NCBI GenBank assembly: GCA_020086605.1
Contig: JACBWW010000020.1
Coordinates: 18,021,974-18,085,973, forward strand
Source of the DNA: Lanius collurio
Lineage: Eukaryota; Chordata; Aves; Passeriformes; Laniidae
Direction: 5' to 3'
DNA: 64,000 nucleotides
Part shown: piece by piece, positions 14,346 to 27,800 of the stretch
How positions within the stretch are numbered: position 1 is the stretch's first letter
Layout of the letters: the number at the start of each line of letters is the position of its first letter
Program-made: the position numbers and the translations under genes
Notes under the pieces: model-generated
Database searches by the model: none
Seen by the model: only the letters and a program-made list of their open reading frames with translations
Told to the model about the DNA's origin: nothing

Positions 14346-14929
14346 ATAACACTCTCCCTTGGTAAGAAAAGATTATTCTTTTTACTTAAAATACCCCAGG
14401 GAAAAAAAAGATGATGAAAATGTAATAAATACATTCTCAACCCATTTGTTTCCAAAGTATGAATAGAAATATCTTGAATACTTAGTGAACAATTAGCACA
14501 TTTTAAAAGGCAGAAAAGATAATATGCTGATCTTCTTAAATATATGAAAATTTAATTTTTCTTGTTTTACTTATACCTCTCTTTGAAAGAATCATCTTCC
14601 TTGCTTTTGCTGAAATATTTGTTTATAATGCTTTTATCGTATGTAGAAGGTTATGTTGGATAGATCTCCATCAAAACTATCTTTTTTTTCCCCTCCAGAT
14701 TGTTTTCTGAAACTAAAAATGGGTTCTATGGAGTTGCCAACAGGTTATCAAAAGGAGAGATTTAGGACCTCTCAGTTGTTCAGGTTTTTATTGTGGCTTT
14801 TATCATGACTTTAGATTACTGGCTTTTCACTTACTGTGAAATATTCTAGGTGAGACAAAACATGACTTTCAAACTCATACATTTTTCTCTCAGCATGCCC
14901 CCAAAACCCCCAAGTAACAACCACAAGCC

Positions 14930-14948
14930 TTTTTTTTTTTTTTTTTTT
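14930..14948. repeat. Poly-T run (T19)
   Basis: An uninterrupted run of about 19 T residues followed by CCCAG. It could be the poly-A tail of a minus-strand retroposed sequence or a simple mononucleotide repeat. No retroposed body was identified next to it. Confidence 0.75.
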
Positions 14949-15719
14949 CCCAGTTTTAAGTTTTCTTGGAACTAAATTAATAAGAATGATTCCTGGTAAA
15001 TGAAACCTCTTTTTGTTTCATCGCATTGCCTGTGGACTTCAATCAGAGCCATATAATTGCTTTATTCGTGACACACCCTCCTCTTTGGCATCAGTGCTCA
15101 GTTTAGCAGCAACACACGGGCATTTCTCACTCTTTGTGGCTAATCAAGGACACACAGCTTGGTGCAATAAGCTTCTTAGCAGTCTGGGGTTTGATGATAA
15201 CCCTTTATTGTCAGTGTGATCATGGTCATGGCGATAGGAAGAGCTGAGCATGCACTGTACAGCAATACCTCTTTTTGTGTTAAAGAGCTCCCTTGGCTTG
15301 GCACCTGCTGTTTTCTTTGACCAGGAGTGACAGTGTGTCCCATGCAGTGGGACTAAGCATGAGTGCACTTCCTTAGATATGCAGGGCAATGTGTACATCA
15401 GTACCATCTACTCTGTATCCCGAAAGTAACATTTAGATTTGAGACTTACATGCAAAATCAACTGAGCTTCTCAATATGCCTATTAAAAACACCCAACTCT
15501 AGGTCCTTCCAAGGAGGAAGACTGTGTATAAAGGACTCATGAACCTCCATTAAACTTTTGAAAACCAGACGTGTTTGGACACCTCTGAGAGTGTACAAAG
15601 CTTTTATGTAGAAGATAATAGGGAGGGAGAATCCACACAGCAGGACAACTATGATACGAAGAGTCACTCTCATAAATTAACTGCAGTGCTTATTTACTTG
15701 TTAACTGTTTTTTTTTTAG

Positions 15720-15858
15720 CAGGTCCTCCCATTATTCTATGGGCAGTCGAGCTTTTTCCCATGACAGTATTTTCATACCTGATGGGAGAACAGAGAGTGA
15801 ACAGGCCGTTCAAGCAATGTCACAGGAGAACGTTTTAGGAAAAGTCAAAATTCTTCAG
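15720..15858 (+). CDS. CRACD: CRACD exon with the canonical start codon
   Basis: The exon encodes MGSRAFSHDSIFIPDGR from the ATG at 15739 and continues to ...GKVKILQ, then the donor GTAAGA at 15859. This closely matches the known N-terminus of human CRACD (MGTRAFSHDSIFIPDG). The acceptor is TAGCAG, so the exon can start at 15720 or 15723 and stay in frame either way. The codons 5' of the ATG (SSHYS) are open and join the exon at 3549. The ATG has T at -3 and G at +4, a weak Kozak context. Confidence 0.93.
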
Positions 15859-18800
15859 GTAAGAAATTGTAAGTGGGAAAAATATTTAAAATGTGGTGGA
15901 AAATGGTCTCCAGAACATGTTAAATGTGCATAAAGATGGGTTGCTTTTCCAACAGCCTTGGGGCAGTTTCTCATCCATGTTAAATTCTCTGGCCAAAAGC
16001 CATTGTAAGTCATTCAGATAATCGGCAGAAGTTCCAGGTTTTGGTCTGCTCTATGCTGTAAACATACCTGCATTAACATCTGCGCCTGTGGAAATCATTT
16101 GAATTGAACTCATTGTTTTGGCATGTCCTGATCTGTATGCCTAAGTCCTACAAATGTGGTAATGAGAGAAAAAATGAAGGCTGTGTTGAGGGCAGGGAAT
16201 GGCATGCAGAGTGAGACTTTTTGCAAAGCTAATTTAATGATACATTTGTAACTATTGAATTTTTTTCTCCTTTTTCTCACTTAACTTCCAATGCTTTTCA
16301 TGGAAGGTGGATTTGTTTATCTCTCCAAAGCATAAACAACACATTTGGGTATTTGCTTCTAAAGAGCTTTACATGATCTGCTTTCCCTTCTTTCCAAAGC
16401 TCACTCCCATTAGTGCTCAAACTAATTTTTTGCTCTACTCCTTTGATGCCATGATGACTTTTTACCTTTTCTTTTATAGCCCTGTTATGCCTTTTACAAC
16501 TTCTCTATTCTTAGTGTTTTTTGCCTACATTCTTGGACTTGTTTGCTCAGCTGGGAGACTAAACATTTCAGAAGCTTCGTAGGTAGGCATCAGTGTGTCC
16601 CAGACCCCAAGGTCTTCTCCAGGACACATTCTGTAAACTAAGACAGAACCATCCAGGAGAAGGTTCCTTGGGGAGGGGGTTTCATTCGAGCCTCTCATTG
16701 GGGAATTTTTTGTTAAGATATGCTAATTAGTAAGACCTACAATGTTATACCAGATCTGTTTGGGGGTGTGCATTGTGGTGTGCATTTTGGTGCATTCAAC
16801 CTGGACATAGAGCACCTAAGAATCCTTAAAATAAATACCAAGGTAAAATACCTTTTTCCCTTCTAAGTGTGTATGATTCTTGATTTTAAGACCAGGAAAA
16901 GGCATCACCTTGTGTATCTCTAAGATTCCCAGCTTAGTGCCTTTCTAGACCTTGAGAGAGCTGTCCTTCAGAAACACATTGCACTTGATTGTTCAGGATG
17001 CTAACATGTCCTGTCAGAATTCTCATAAATTTTTAATGCCATGCAAGTGCTGTTACCCTGAAGATGACCAGTATAAAACCATTGATTTCTTTTACCTCTG
17101 AAGTCTACCTGCGACCCATCCTCTCTGGTGAGTGAGAGATCATGCACATTAGACAGCTCCGACCTTCAGGATGGAATTGCTGTTCCTGCTTCCTGCCTGG
17201 TGCTGTCAGCACACAGAGCACCTGCACAGTGCTGGCCGTGCTGACTGTGGATGAACTTCGAAGCAGAAACCACACTAGCACATCTCCAATTCCTCTGTGC
17301 TTGTTTTTCGGCTTAAATTTCCCTGGGTCAGGTGGATTCGGTGCATGCTATTTCCCAGGAAACCATTACATTTTAAATGACTGCTGACTCTGGGTAAAGA
17401 CATGACGTATGTGGACCTGTTCTGCCGTGTCCTACGCAGCCCACTGACTCCTTCAGAGAGCTGTGCCCTCCCTATCTGTTGGACTTGTTTTCTTGGCTTC
17501 CATACACTAGCTTTTCTCTGAATAACTTTTCACTTCCAGAGGTGGCTTCTCTCATTTCAAAACTCAGCTTAAAATTCCTGATGGAAATTATTGCCTTTGC
17601 TAAACTAAGAAACCTGGTAAAAAGTATAGTTAATGCAGTTGGTAACAGCCATGTTCACTAAGAAAATGCTAAATTAAGAAAGTTAGAGCAAAGTTTCACC
17701 CTTGAAAGTCACAAAATAAATAGCCAGTGATACTCTCTTGCTCTTATGAACTTTGCATAAGCCTTTTTTTAGTGTGGTTCCTTGCATGTATTTTAAAGGA
17801 CATTATTGTTTCAGCTGCTTGATGTAAAAAAATATATATGCCTTTGTATTTAAAATTTAAGGATGGTAGTTAGTTTTTGTCATTTTAGTGTGTCTGGAAC
17901 CCAGCCTGTAACACACCAGATTCCTTTTCCAACTCTGCTGATGGTGGTGAGAGCAACTCATTCATTCAGAAAAGAAATGCATAATAGATTGCAAATGACA
18001 CTTTTAAGTATTTACATGTTTACACAGACGTTATATGTTCATCTAAATGTCCATGGATCTTCTTTTGTAAACACAAGGAAAACCTCCCTGTAATAAGCCT
18101 AGGGGCCACTTTTTGTATCTTAAAAAATTGCTGCCCACCATATAACTTTTCCTATTTCCCTACCCATGATTTCTGCAACTGTTCCCTGAGTTTTAGGACA
18201 AAATCTTGGCAAAATCCCATTGCATATTTTTAGATTGATCTTATAGTTGGGTCCCAGGTCTGATGAGTTATTTGGACTATCATTCCTGTTTGAAAGTTTT
18301 ATGCACTCCATACCCCATCCTTTTTTTCCTGCTGTAGTATTCTATGAGCCAGTGTTTTCTGTGTGTTTGTGCAGTCACAGAAAATTTTGATAGTCCTTCT
18401 CCTGATACCAGAAGCTTGTATCTACTTTGAAATCTCTTTCTGCAAGCTAACTCCAGCTGGGAACATCTGTATTTTTTAAAGTGGTGGAATATGAAGAGAT
18501 AGTCCTCTCTTCTGAAGAGCACTCTACTCCTTAAAGGCAATTCTGTGGCCAGCTCCCAGTCCCAAGTCTTTGCTATCCTATCAGCATTGCTGTGGTTTTG
18601 CCAGGCTTGAATGTCAGGGTGGTAGCACATCACTTCTAGTTTCCTTTTACCTGGCAAGGTACTCTTTGGTAAAGAGTTGTTGCCAGGATTCTGTGCCCTG
18701 CGCTGATTCTAAATTTACTGCATTCCAAATGGAGATCAAAAACTCTGCCAATTTTAACCCTTTTCAGGATTTTTTTTTGAGTTGGTACAGTAAATGTTCC

Positions 18801-21800
18801 TGGAAAACTTAAATCTGTTTTTGGAAAAGTGCTCGTGCTTACAAATCTAAGATGCAGCATGGCGAAAAGGGTTTTGAAGTCAGAAGCGCAATGCAAGACA
18901 TTTAATACCAATGGTGCCATTTCTGGTAATTGAATAGCTTTGTACACTACTTAATTTCTGTGGTGAGCTTGCCTCTTGATGCCTTGGAATATCTTAAACC
19001 ATTTACAAACAGCCTAAATATTCCTCGGCTGTGCAGCTCCACTTAAGCCAGTGCCAACTGTTAGCTACTCACCAGAAGCAGAAGCAGCGAGAGAAATATT
19101 GCTCAGACCCCCCTCTGTGATCTTACAGTCATTTATTCCCTCTATCCCGAGAGACAGAGCACTGACCTGGGCAAATTGGCCAAGGGGTAAGAGGGCAAGG
19201 CTTTGTGTCCCGTTGGTTTTGTCACAGAGAGGGGGAAAGGGGATACCAGGGCAGAGCTGGGATAAACAACCAACCAGATCAGAGCCCGGGCTGCTTGAAC
19301 ATTAGACAAACCAACTATCTCAGAGTCACATGGCAGGGACCCAGCTGGGGGGGCCCAGGGGGGTCCAGAGGAGTCCACCTCAACAGTGCTGGATCTCATT
19401 CTGGGGACCATCAGTGTTTCTTCCTTCTCGCCTTACATTTCTGCTGACTTTGGAGTGTTGATGAGCCCACAAAAAATGTTGTGTAATGGTGCAAACTACT
19501 GTAGTAGTCTGGGCAGCTGGCCAGCATGTGCACTGGTTCGGTTGCTTATTGTGGGAATTCTCTTTCTAATTATGCGTGAAAAGTAAATTAGTTCTTCCTG
19601 GAATTGCTCTCATTTGATTTTATTGATTTTCAGATTGGAAGTATTCATTTTATCATGCTTTCTGTAAATGGATTTGGTCATGTTCAAAGGTTTTACTGTG
19701 TGCTAGAAGTCAGGCTGAGAAAAGCCTGACCTCTCATAAACCTCCAGCAGACTTTTTGTATCTTGAAGTTATTTTGTGTTGTCTCAAGACATCTAGTGTT
19801 ATAAAAGCAGTCTTTCCCTTGTCCTTTGGAACTGCTGAGATTTATCATTACCTAGTTTTTAAGACACAGAGTAGAAAGCCAGCCTGAACTTGCTCCCACC
19901 AAGAGGTGATACACAGGCACTGGTACTCTCAGTGTTGAACTCTTTCAGTTTCTGGGGAGCTGTTGCTTTGCTTGTCATACAGGACAGTGAATGAGACAAA
20001 AAGAATGTTTAAAATGTAAATCTAACAGTATATCAGAAAAAACCTCACAACTCAACTCCTGGAGCTTCATTTTACATCCTTCCCCTTCAGAGGTTAGTGG
20101 GTTGGTTATACTCCTCCTATCGAAGTGTCTTAGAACTATTTCCTGGCATTTTGTAGCTGTGGCTCTTCTTCCTACCTCTGATATTTGCCAGGAATGGTCA
20201 GCAAATGAACAGAAGGCAGTTTTTATTTCAGCCTTAAAAAAACTGCAGCAAGTAAAATGAAAGCTTGTTTAAAACATTAGTTTCCTGAAGTGTCTCCACT
20301 ATTCTCTCCCATTTGCTGTGATGATACTATGGTGTGGAACTGCCACTGCCTTTGTTCTCCACTTCTTGCCTTCACTGAAATTATCTTGGGTCATCTGGCA
20401 TCCATGTGGCTGCAGCAGTCAGCTGCAAGAAATATTAAAGATTGATTATGACATATGGCTGTTGCAGTGAACCCCTCCTAAGCCCCCCCAGCCAGGTCCC
20501 TGCCATGTGACTCTGAGATAGTTGGTTTGTCTAATGTTCAAGCAGCCCGGGCTCTGATCTGGTTGGTTGTTTATCCCAGCTCCGCCCTGGTATCCCCTTT
20601 CCCCCTCTCTGTGACAAAACCAACAGGACACAAAGCCTTGCCCTCTTACCCCTTGGCCAATTTGCCCAGGTCAGTGCTCTGTCTCTCGGGATAGAGGGAA
20701 TAAATGACTGTAAGATCACAGAGGGGGGTCTGAGCAATATTTCTCTCGCTGCTTCTGCTTCTGGTGAGTAGCTAACAGTTGGCACTGGCTTAAGTGGAGC
20801 TGCACAGCCGAGGAATATTTAGGCTGTTTGTAAATGGTTTAAGATATTCCAAGGCATCAAGAGGCAAGCTCACCACAGAAATTAAGTAGTGTACAAAGCT
20901 ATTCAATTACCAGAAATGGTGCCCAGTGTGAAAGTTTAGGAACAACTGGGTAACATCCTTTTCATTTCATGTGGCCATAATGAGAAACAAGACAACTCTT
21001 GTTTTCTTAAAACAAAATACAAATTTATTAAAAGAAAAATAACAAAAATAGTTAAAAATTAAAATTGGGATCCAATGGCTCGGTCTAAAGGCCCCAGGAA
21101 CGTGGCAATTGAGTGATCTTGTGGCCCTTTCGGGCTCTGGATCACCAAAGCAAAAGCACCTTGCCGTGTCGAGGTGACTCTGGCTAATCCACAAAGTCAA
21201 TGTTGTTTTAATCAGGCCTGCTCTCCACAGTTGGCCTCACCAGGATAGTCCAGGGGAGTGACAGCTCCTGGCTCTGTGCACCCACTTTTATAATGTCAGA
21301 GCTCCGCCCCATTCCTCCCACAGCCTGCACACATGGTCCAAGGTGACAGGTGGGATGTAAAGGTGAGATAATCTCAGCCCACCAATGGCTCGCTGTTGTC
21401 CAGAGGGTGATGTTACTTGTTTCCAAAGGTGGGAAAGTCCCCTCATTGAAATTCAGGTTGGCAGGGAGCCAAGCTGCAGGGTAACAGTCAAGGGCTAAAA
21501 ATAGTCTGGGCAGTTTTAAACCGGGGTTTCTGAGTCTCTTCTAAAGTTGGGTTGGATGTTAAAATCATTTGGAAAAACATAAAACATACTTGGAAAAATA
21601 CAAAACAACCATTTAAACATTCTTAGAATATTTAACAATTGTGTAAAAATATGACACTTGCTATGGAATTTATGTAACAATATTTGTATTTGAACTGGGA
21701 ACTAGCAACTTGGGGAATTTATCAGAAAAGGGTTTTTGATCTGGGAACCGCATAACCTTCTAATCAGCACTTGGGGATTAACTGGACAGTCAGTACTTGG

Positions 21801-24800
21801 GCTGAGGGGTCATTAAAAATGTGTAAAAGTCCATTAACTGTACATCAACTAAATCACCAAAAACACTTAACATGCAAAGATCAACCTTCAAATTTCATAT
21901 ATAACACCATGTAGTTTAAAATAAACCTTCTGCTCTGTAAAGCTATAAAGCACCTATTTATTGTACAGATACTAGTTATGATAAAACATTTTTTGTAAAT
22001 CCCAACTTCTCTGTCAAATAGAAAAGGACCACTTTTAAAATTCTCAGTTCTCTGATTTTGTAATGATGAATGACCCTGATCATTTTCTTCTTGTCAGACC
22101 TTATGACTGCTGAGTTTTGGGTTACATTTCTTTTAGTCATTAGCATATTTTAGCTAATGACCAAGCCAGTGCTTCCTGCACTGCGCATTGCACATCTGTA
22201 TTCCACTAGCTACTTTCAATGTATCTTCTGTTTTTTATTGCCCAGATCTCAACAAGGCTACAAAGCCATTTTTCAAACATTAATGCCATATTCTTTTTCC
22301 CTGATGCTCTGACTTTTTCAGAATTGGGAGTGAATTTTCACTGCATGATTGCTTAGCTTTTTATTTGTTACAATTAATTTCTTTGTTGCCAATATTTTCT
22401 AGTGCCACCATGGCATAATTGTTTTCCTCATATTGGAAAATTCTTTTTGCTTTATAAACTAAGATTATAATTTTTTTCTTAATCAAAAGTTTCTTCAAGT
22501 GCAATGCTGCTAACCATATGCTCTTCCAGCAATGGAGAGTGGAATAGTTTCCTCCCTGCATCTTAGATCCAAAACATCTATGCTAATACTTTTTATTTTC
22601 CTAATTTTCTATATGTTTCTATGCTCATTTTACACCTGGATTATTTTTTAAAGCCTCCAGCTATACCAGTACAACTTTTCACATGATGCTTTCCAGTTTA
22701 TTCTTGCTTTGGTTTAAAAAATAAAAGCTTAAGTGGGGTTATTTAATTTGTTTAGTTTGCTGCAGATTTTCCTGTTTGTATTAAGAAGTGGACTCACTTC
22801 CCCAGTTCACCATTAATTAGGTGAACTCTCTTCTGAGCCTAGCAAATAAATTATAAGACAGAATATGACAGAGATGCCTGAAATAATGAGTGGAATTGAT
22901 AAAATGAATAGGGGATAATTATTCAGTCTTTCACGGCATGACAACATATGAGCAAGAGTTGATACTAGTAACACTTCCAAATCAAACCGAATATTGCTTT
23001 AAGCAAAGTTGGACTGTATAAACGTTCCTCAGATGTCACAGATCATTGGAGCATTTACAAGTAAATGCTCTCAGTACAGGCTCACCCTGTTCCTATGTAT
23101 TCCCAAGGCATTTGATTTTTGGGTCATTCTGAGAAGCGGTACAGGACCAAGTGGAACTTCAACAGTGAGACTCTTTTTAGGACAAGTATTAATTAAGTCA
23201 CTATTTTTCATTCATATATAACTAAAAGACATAACTTCATTTAAGTTTCATTATAATGAAAACTTAGGCATTGCAAACAGACATGAAGAGCAGATATTTG
23301 AGTTGAAGGAAAAATATGACCAGCATTTCTTGTAAGCCTTGTTTGAATGGAATCAGCTGAAATAGTTCACTCTGTTTTAATGATTTTTAACTGAACAGAG
23401 TAAGCAGATCTGCAGATCTAGTTTTGGATTCAGTCCACGCATGAAGCCCTAAGAATGATGTGGTTTCAGGGGCCTGAATCCAACACACATGCAAGTAGGC
23501 ATGTACACAGAAGAGGAGCCAAATGGGAGTGAGACAGGAGATGTACAGCCTGATCTGGGCTCTTTGCCAATTAATATGTAAAACGTGTTCTGTGGCATTT
23601 CCTATGCAAATGCAAAGAGTGCTTTGAAAGTCAGAGCTTTTTTTATTTGCTGCAGGTGTCAGACAACACAGACCAATTTTACTTAGAAGCTTTATTCTTT
23701 AAGTTATTAATGGGAGGCTAGTGTCAGTTAAATAGTATCACATTTTAGCAAATTATTTTGCAAGAAATAAAAGTGGGTCTGTGTCATGGTCCAGTTACCA
23801 AGGAAGATTTTAAATACTGGATGAGTGCAAACTTATAATATTTTTTTAAATTCCTAATATTTATTTGCCTATATTAGATGTGCAGCCTTGCCCGTTGCCT
23901 CACTATAGCACTGATAGCCACACGGGTTGTGTGTGAACCGAAAAAAATATCAGGAATCTTACAAAAAACTCATGGATCTTAAAAAAAAAAGTGGATGAGG
24001 TAAACCTGGCCTGGATCTTGTCCTAAAGTGCCCATGTGAGTGGTGTCTCAGGTCCCTGCTTCATGGTGTGGATATTGTATGGTAACTGTGCTGTTTTGGT
24101 GCTGAGAATGGTCTGCAAGTCCTGTGGAAATGTTTGTCCACTGGCTGCAAAATGAAGGACTGGGAACGCCCAATGGAATTGGTAAGGCTGGAAGTGGGAG
24201 GTGCAGGTATGAAAAGTTTGTTTCTTTCCTTCCACTTCTAGTCACCAGATTTCAGAACAAGATGGTGGTTTCTGGCTGCTAAATTACAAGTCTTCTTGCA
24301 CAAACCAAAAGAGACCAAGGTCCTTTGACTGAGCCCAATATGGATCTGTGGAGATTTTTCAAAAGGGTATTTAGACATGACTCTGCAATGGCAGAAGAAC
24401 AAAATACCATGCCTGCAACTTCTAATGACTAGCATTGAAAATCATCCCCCTTAGGTGACTATCATCCACACACTGTCAGCATAGGGAATTCTTAACTACA
24501 GAGGATTTATAGTTATGTGTTCAGAAATATATGTCTAAGTGAAACTTTTGAGAAATTTAAAGCAGATTCTCCTTTTCAGGGATTATGGTCTCTGCATCTT
24601 AAATTGATGTATCTGTCCATCTCTGGGCTAGACTATCTGAGTGTTCTCTCAAGTAAATTTGAGGGGGTTATATTTTCTTTCATGGATGATGCAGTTTAGA
24701 ATTTTTATGATTGATCAGGCAGAAAATGTGTCAGTGTGAAACTTTTCTGAAAGAGTAATTGCATTGTAGTTACATTATAAGCACATTCAAGGAGCAGATT

Positions 24801-27800
24801 TAGCATTACTCTTTAAAAGCAATAAGAATAAATTCGCTCAGTCGTTACAACGAGCTATTTGAGATTTTGACATTTGGTCATTTGGTACTTAGTGTCAGCA
24901 TTGGAGATTAGAATGCACTGAAAGAAAATGGCCAGTGGAGAACTACTAGTGGAGCTTTTTGGTTTTTAAGCTAAATTTGTTCAAAAAAAGGCCAATAAAT
25001 AAATAATACAGAGAAGCGCCTTCTGTCCTGTAAGTGTGAAGGTTACTAGAGTTTATTCCTCAAATTAACTTATGCAAGTCTGAGCAAGCAAGCTTTTAAA
25101 GCTTTGAAACAATTAAAAAAACCCCAAAACCAAAAAACAGTCACAAGAGTGTACAGTCCATAAATATTGAGGATAGTATACTTCTTGGAAAAATCAGGAA
25201 AATGACATTTTAAACTTTTAAATACAGAAAAGCACATTTTTACAGCAGAGCTTGATAATAATTAAAAAGGCCATTCTTTTTCAAGCACAGACTTTCTCCA
25301 CAACACCTCCATCACCGAACTTCCACCTCGCGTTGCACACACACTTACACCAAGAACTTGTCAGAAGATCAAAAGGGTAACACACCATCCCTTCCTCCCA
25401 AACACACTGCAAGCAATATGTCAGTGTGTGTGTGTTCTCACCGTGGAACAGATGCACAGATCCTCAGCTTCCTAGGTGGTTGCTCAGTAATGCGGATAGT
25501 TCCAATCCTCTGCCTGGGAAAATTATTTGTCTAGGAATATGACTTTAGGAAGAAGAAAGGAACAATCTCAATTTAGAAAACACATTATCAAATTAAGAAT
25601 TTTTTTCTGAAATAATTTTCTTCTGGCATCAGGAGGCCTGCAGGAATAGAGAAGAGTTAAAAGCCTCACACTATCTCATACAGACCATTTTGCCAATTCC
25701 AGCGCCAATTTACACAATGGAAACGTGAGATTTCAATTCAGAGAGTTGCACTGCTAACAGAAAGGCCTGCAAGGGCTTGGTATTAGATTGCCTTTAGGTT
25801 ATGCCTTTAGATTATGCCAGCAATCCAGGTGGGAATAAAAGTCTGCTATTCAGAACTGCCCACTGTGCCAAAACGCATTACGATATGGATTTCACTACTT
25901 TCTGCCAAAATTCAAGTGGGCATAAATAACTAACTCTGACTCAATGAGGAGACTGAGAAAAGCTATTCTAGTTTAATAACCTGATTATGGGGAGTTTCTG
26001 CATGCAATTTTTGTTTTAATGGTCCAATACAGAAATCTGTTAATGTTTTGGGGATGATATGGATAAACTTGATATAAGGGTCTAGGCAACTGGGAAAGAT
26101 GGCAAAACAGACTAATCTGACCTGAATTTTTTTAGAGGAAAACTTTTCTTAACAACTCCTCACCTGTGCCATGTTACTGATTCTGTGCTATAGAAAAAAA
26201 AAAAAAAAGTTTTACCTACTATCTACTCCAATCTTCTACAGTTCTCAGCAGCAAACTCATGTCAGGGGACTGTGTAAGTACCTGACATTTTCACTGAATA
26301 GAAGCTGCACAGTTGAATTACTTGTTCATAGTACCACAAGACACAAATGGGAGATCTCCTTTGGAGAATTTTCTCTTGAAAAAGAGCAAAGCAGAAAAAT
26401 AACCCCGTGGTCCCTCCCGTCCTAATTGAGAATGATTCCCTGAAATATTTCAGTAAAAGAATATATTCATAAATGTTCCTTGCTCTATCTTCTTCTTCTA
26501 GAGAATTTCTTCTCTCTTTTGCAAGAAGTTCACATTCAAAGTCTGTATGGTATGTGTCTCTGCAGTAGTCAGGGCTGCAATTTCTCTAATTTACCCTGCT
26601 AGAGGACACATAGTATATGCTTCTTATTTTAATCCTCTTACGCTTGATGTAACTCAAGAGTACTTCCTCGTAACCCTTGAGAAAAGATTGGTTCAACATG
26701 CAAAATAAATGATGGGAAAGCTTTTTTATCCATTCATCAGCTGCATGTCCCCTGCCTAAACTTCTCTGTGCAACAGCTGTGAGTGGCAGTGCTCGTGAGC
26801 ATGAGTTTGTGTATCCTTCCTATGAGATCAAGCATCTAAAAGAGCTGGGTTTCCCCTGCTTTGAGAATTTGCCTCTCCAAGGCAGGGTTGTGCCAAACAC
26901 TCATTTAAAACTTGTGATTAAACATTACAATAAGGATACCTTTTAGAAATGCAAATGCATGACATGCAGGTTTTGGGGGCTAGAAAAGAAAAATACTGCT
27001 TTTTGGGGTAGTTTTAGTTTCTCAGTGTACACCTGGCTCATAAGCTTATTTCTTCACAACAATAAGGCTTCAAAATTAGCTTTTCTAAACAAAATCTTAA
27101 CCTAGAACACATATTAAAAGAAGAGATTGAGCGTTTCAAAACTCCCAGTAAATTTGCAAAAGATGGCAACACTGTTGAGAATTTGAATTGATCATCCAAA
27201 ATCAGAAATCATGTAGCAAATTCCTCACTTTAGTCACCTTTTGGGGAGAAATAAGAGAGGGTGCCCACCATGTTGTAACAATGTGAGTCTTGGGGTGGTA
27301 TAATTTTATTTTTTTATCCAGAGTCAGAAGTTGCCCAGAATATTTCTGTGCAGCTTTCAGGCAGAGAAGGGGCACTTGCTGGACTTGGCTTGTTTTGCTC
27401 ATAATATAAATACTTATTTTGTTTGTTTGTTTCATTCTTCTTGTTTTTCAGCAACAGTTGGCCAAAAATATAAAATTTGGGCAGCCTCCACAAATGACAG
27501 TTTCTGCAAGGACAATGGGGGAAGCAAACACCAGTACAGAAGATGATGCATTGCTCAGCAGCCCCATGGAGATCGAGACCCAGCAGGACACAGTGATCTC
27601 AGACTGCGGTAATAAAGTAAGCACTTTAAACTGACATGTCCATGGCACTAGAGCAGTACTAAAGCAGTAAAGTTCACTGAGGTGTAGCAGATGTTTCCAG
27701 TGAGGCGTAGCAGAGCTCAGTGGGCTGTTTTATGTGGGAGGGATCTCTCAGCTTGTACTTCTTGGCCTGGTGGGAAGCACGCTCTTTGCTGGCATCCTGA

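Larger units (their letters stand above)
3718..15719 (+). other. CRACD: CRACD intron (~12 kb)
   Basis: The intron runs from donor GTAAGA at 3718 to the TAG/CAG tandem acceptor at 15718-15722. It is AT-rich and no coding exon, tRNA or clear full-length transposon was recognised. It contains a 20-bp palindrome at 14326-14345, a T19 run at 14930-14948, and a more GC-balanced block at about 8,600-8,960 that could be an old interspersed repeat but could not be assigned. A short stretch at about 6,160-6,200 has a faint CR1-like look and was not called. Confidence 0.6.
15859..27451 (+). other. CRACD: CRACD intron (~11.6 kb)
   Basis: This intron lies between donor GTAAGA at 15859 and the acceptor TTGTTTTTCAG ending at 27451. 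It holds the inverted repeat (18917-19385 and 20460-20919) and the LTR-like block at 20927-21486, listed separately. The segment at about 23,540-23,790 has homeodomain/POU-like words, including a perfect octamer ATGCAAAT at 23604-23611, and could be a conserved regulatory element. Poly-A occurs near 26,191-26,208. Nothing else was recognised. Confidence 0.6.

Noticed and set aside
19051..19305. 84-codon frame present twice (19051-19305 plus and 20531-20785 minus) as a conserved small protein
   Set aside because: Conservation is explained by the inverted repeat itself; the frame lies antisense to the LTR-like unit and contains no known motif.
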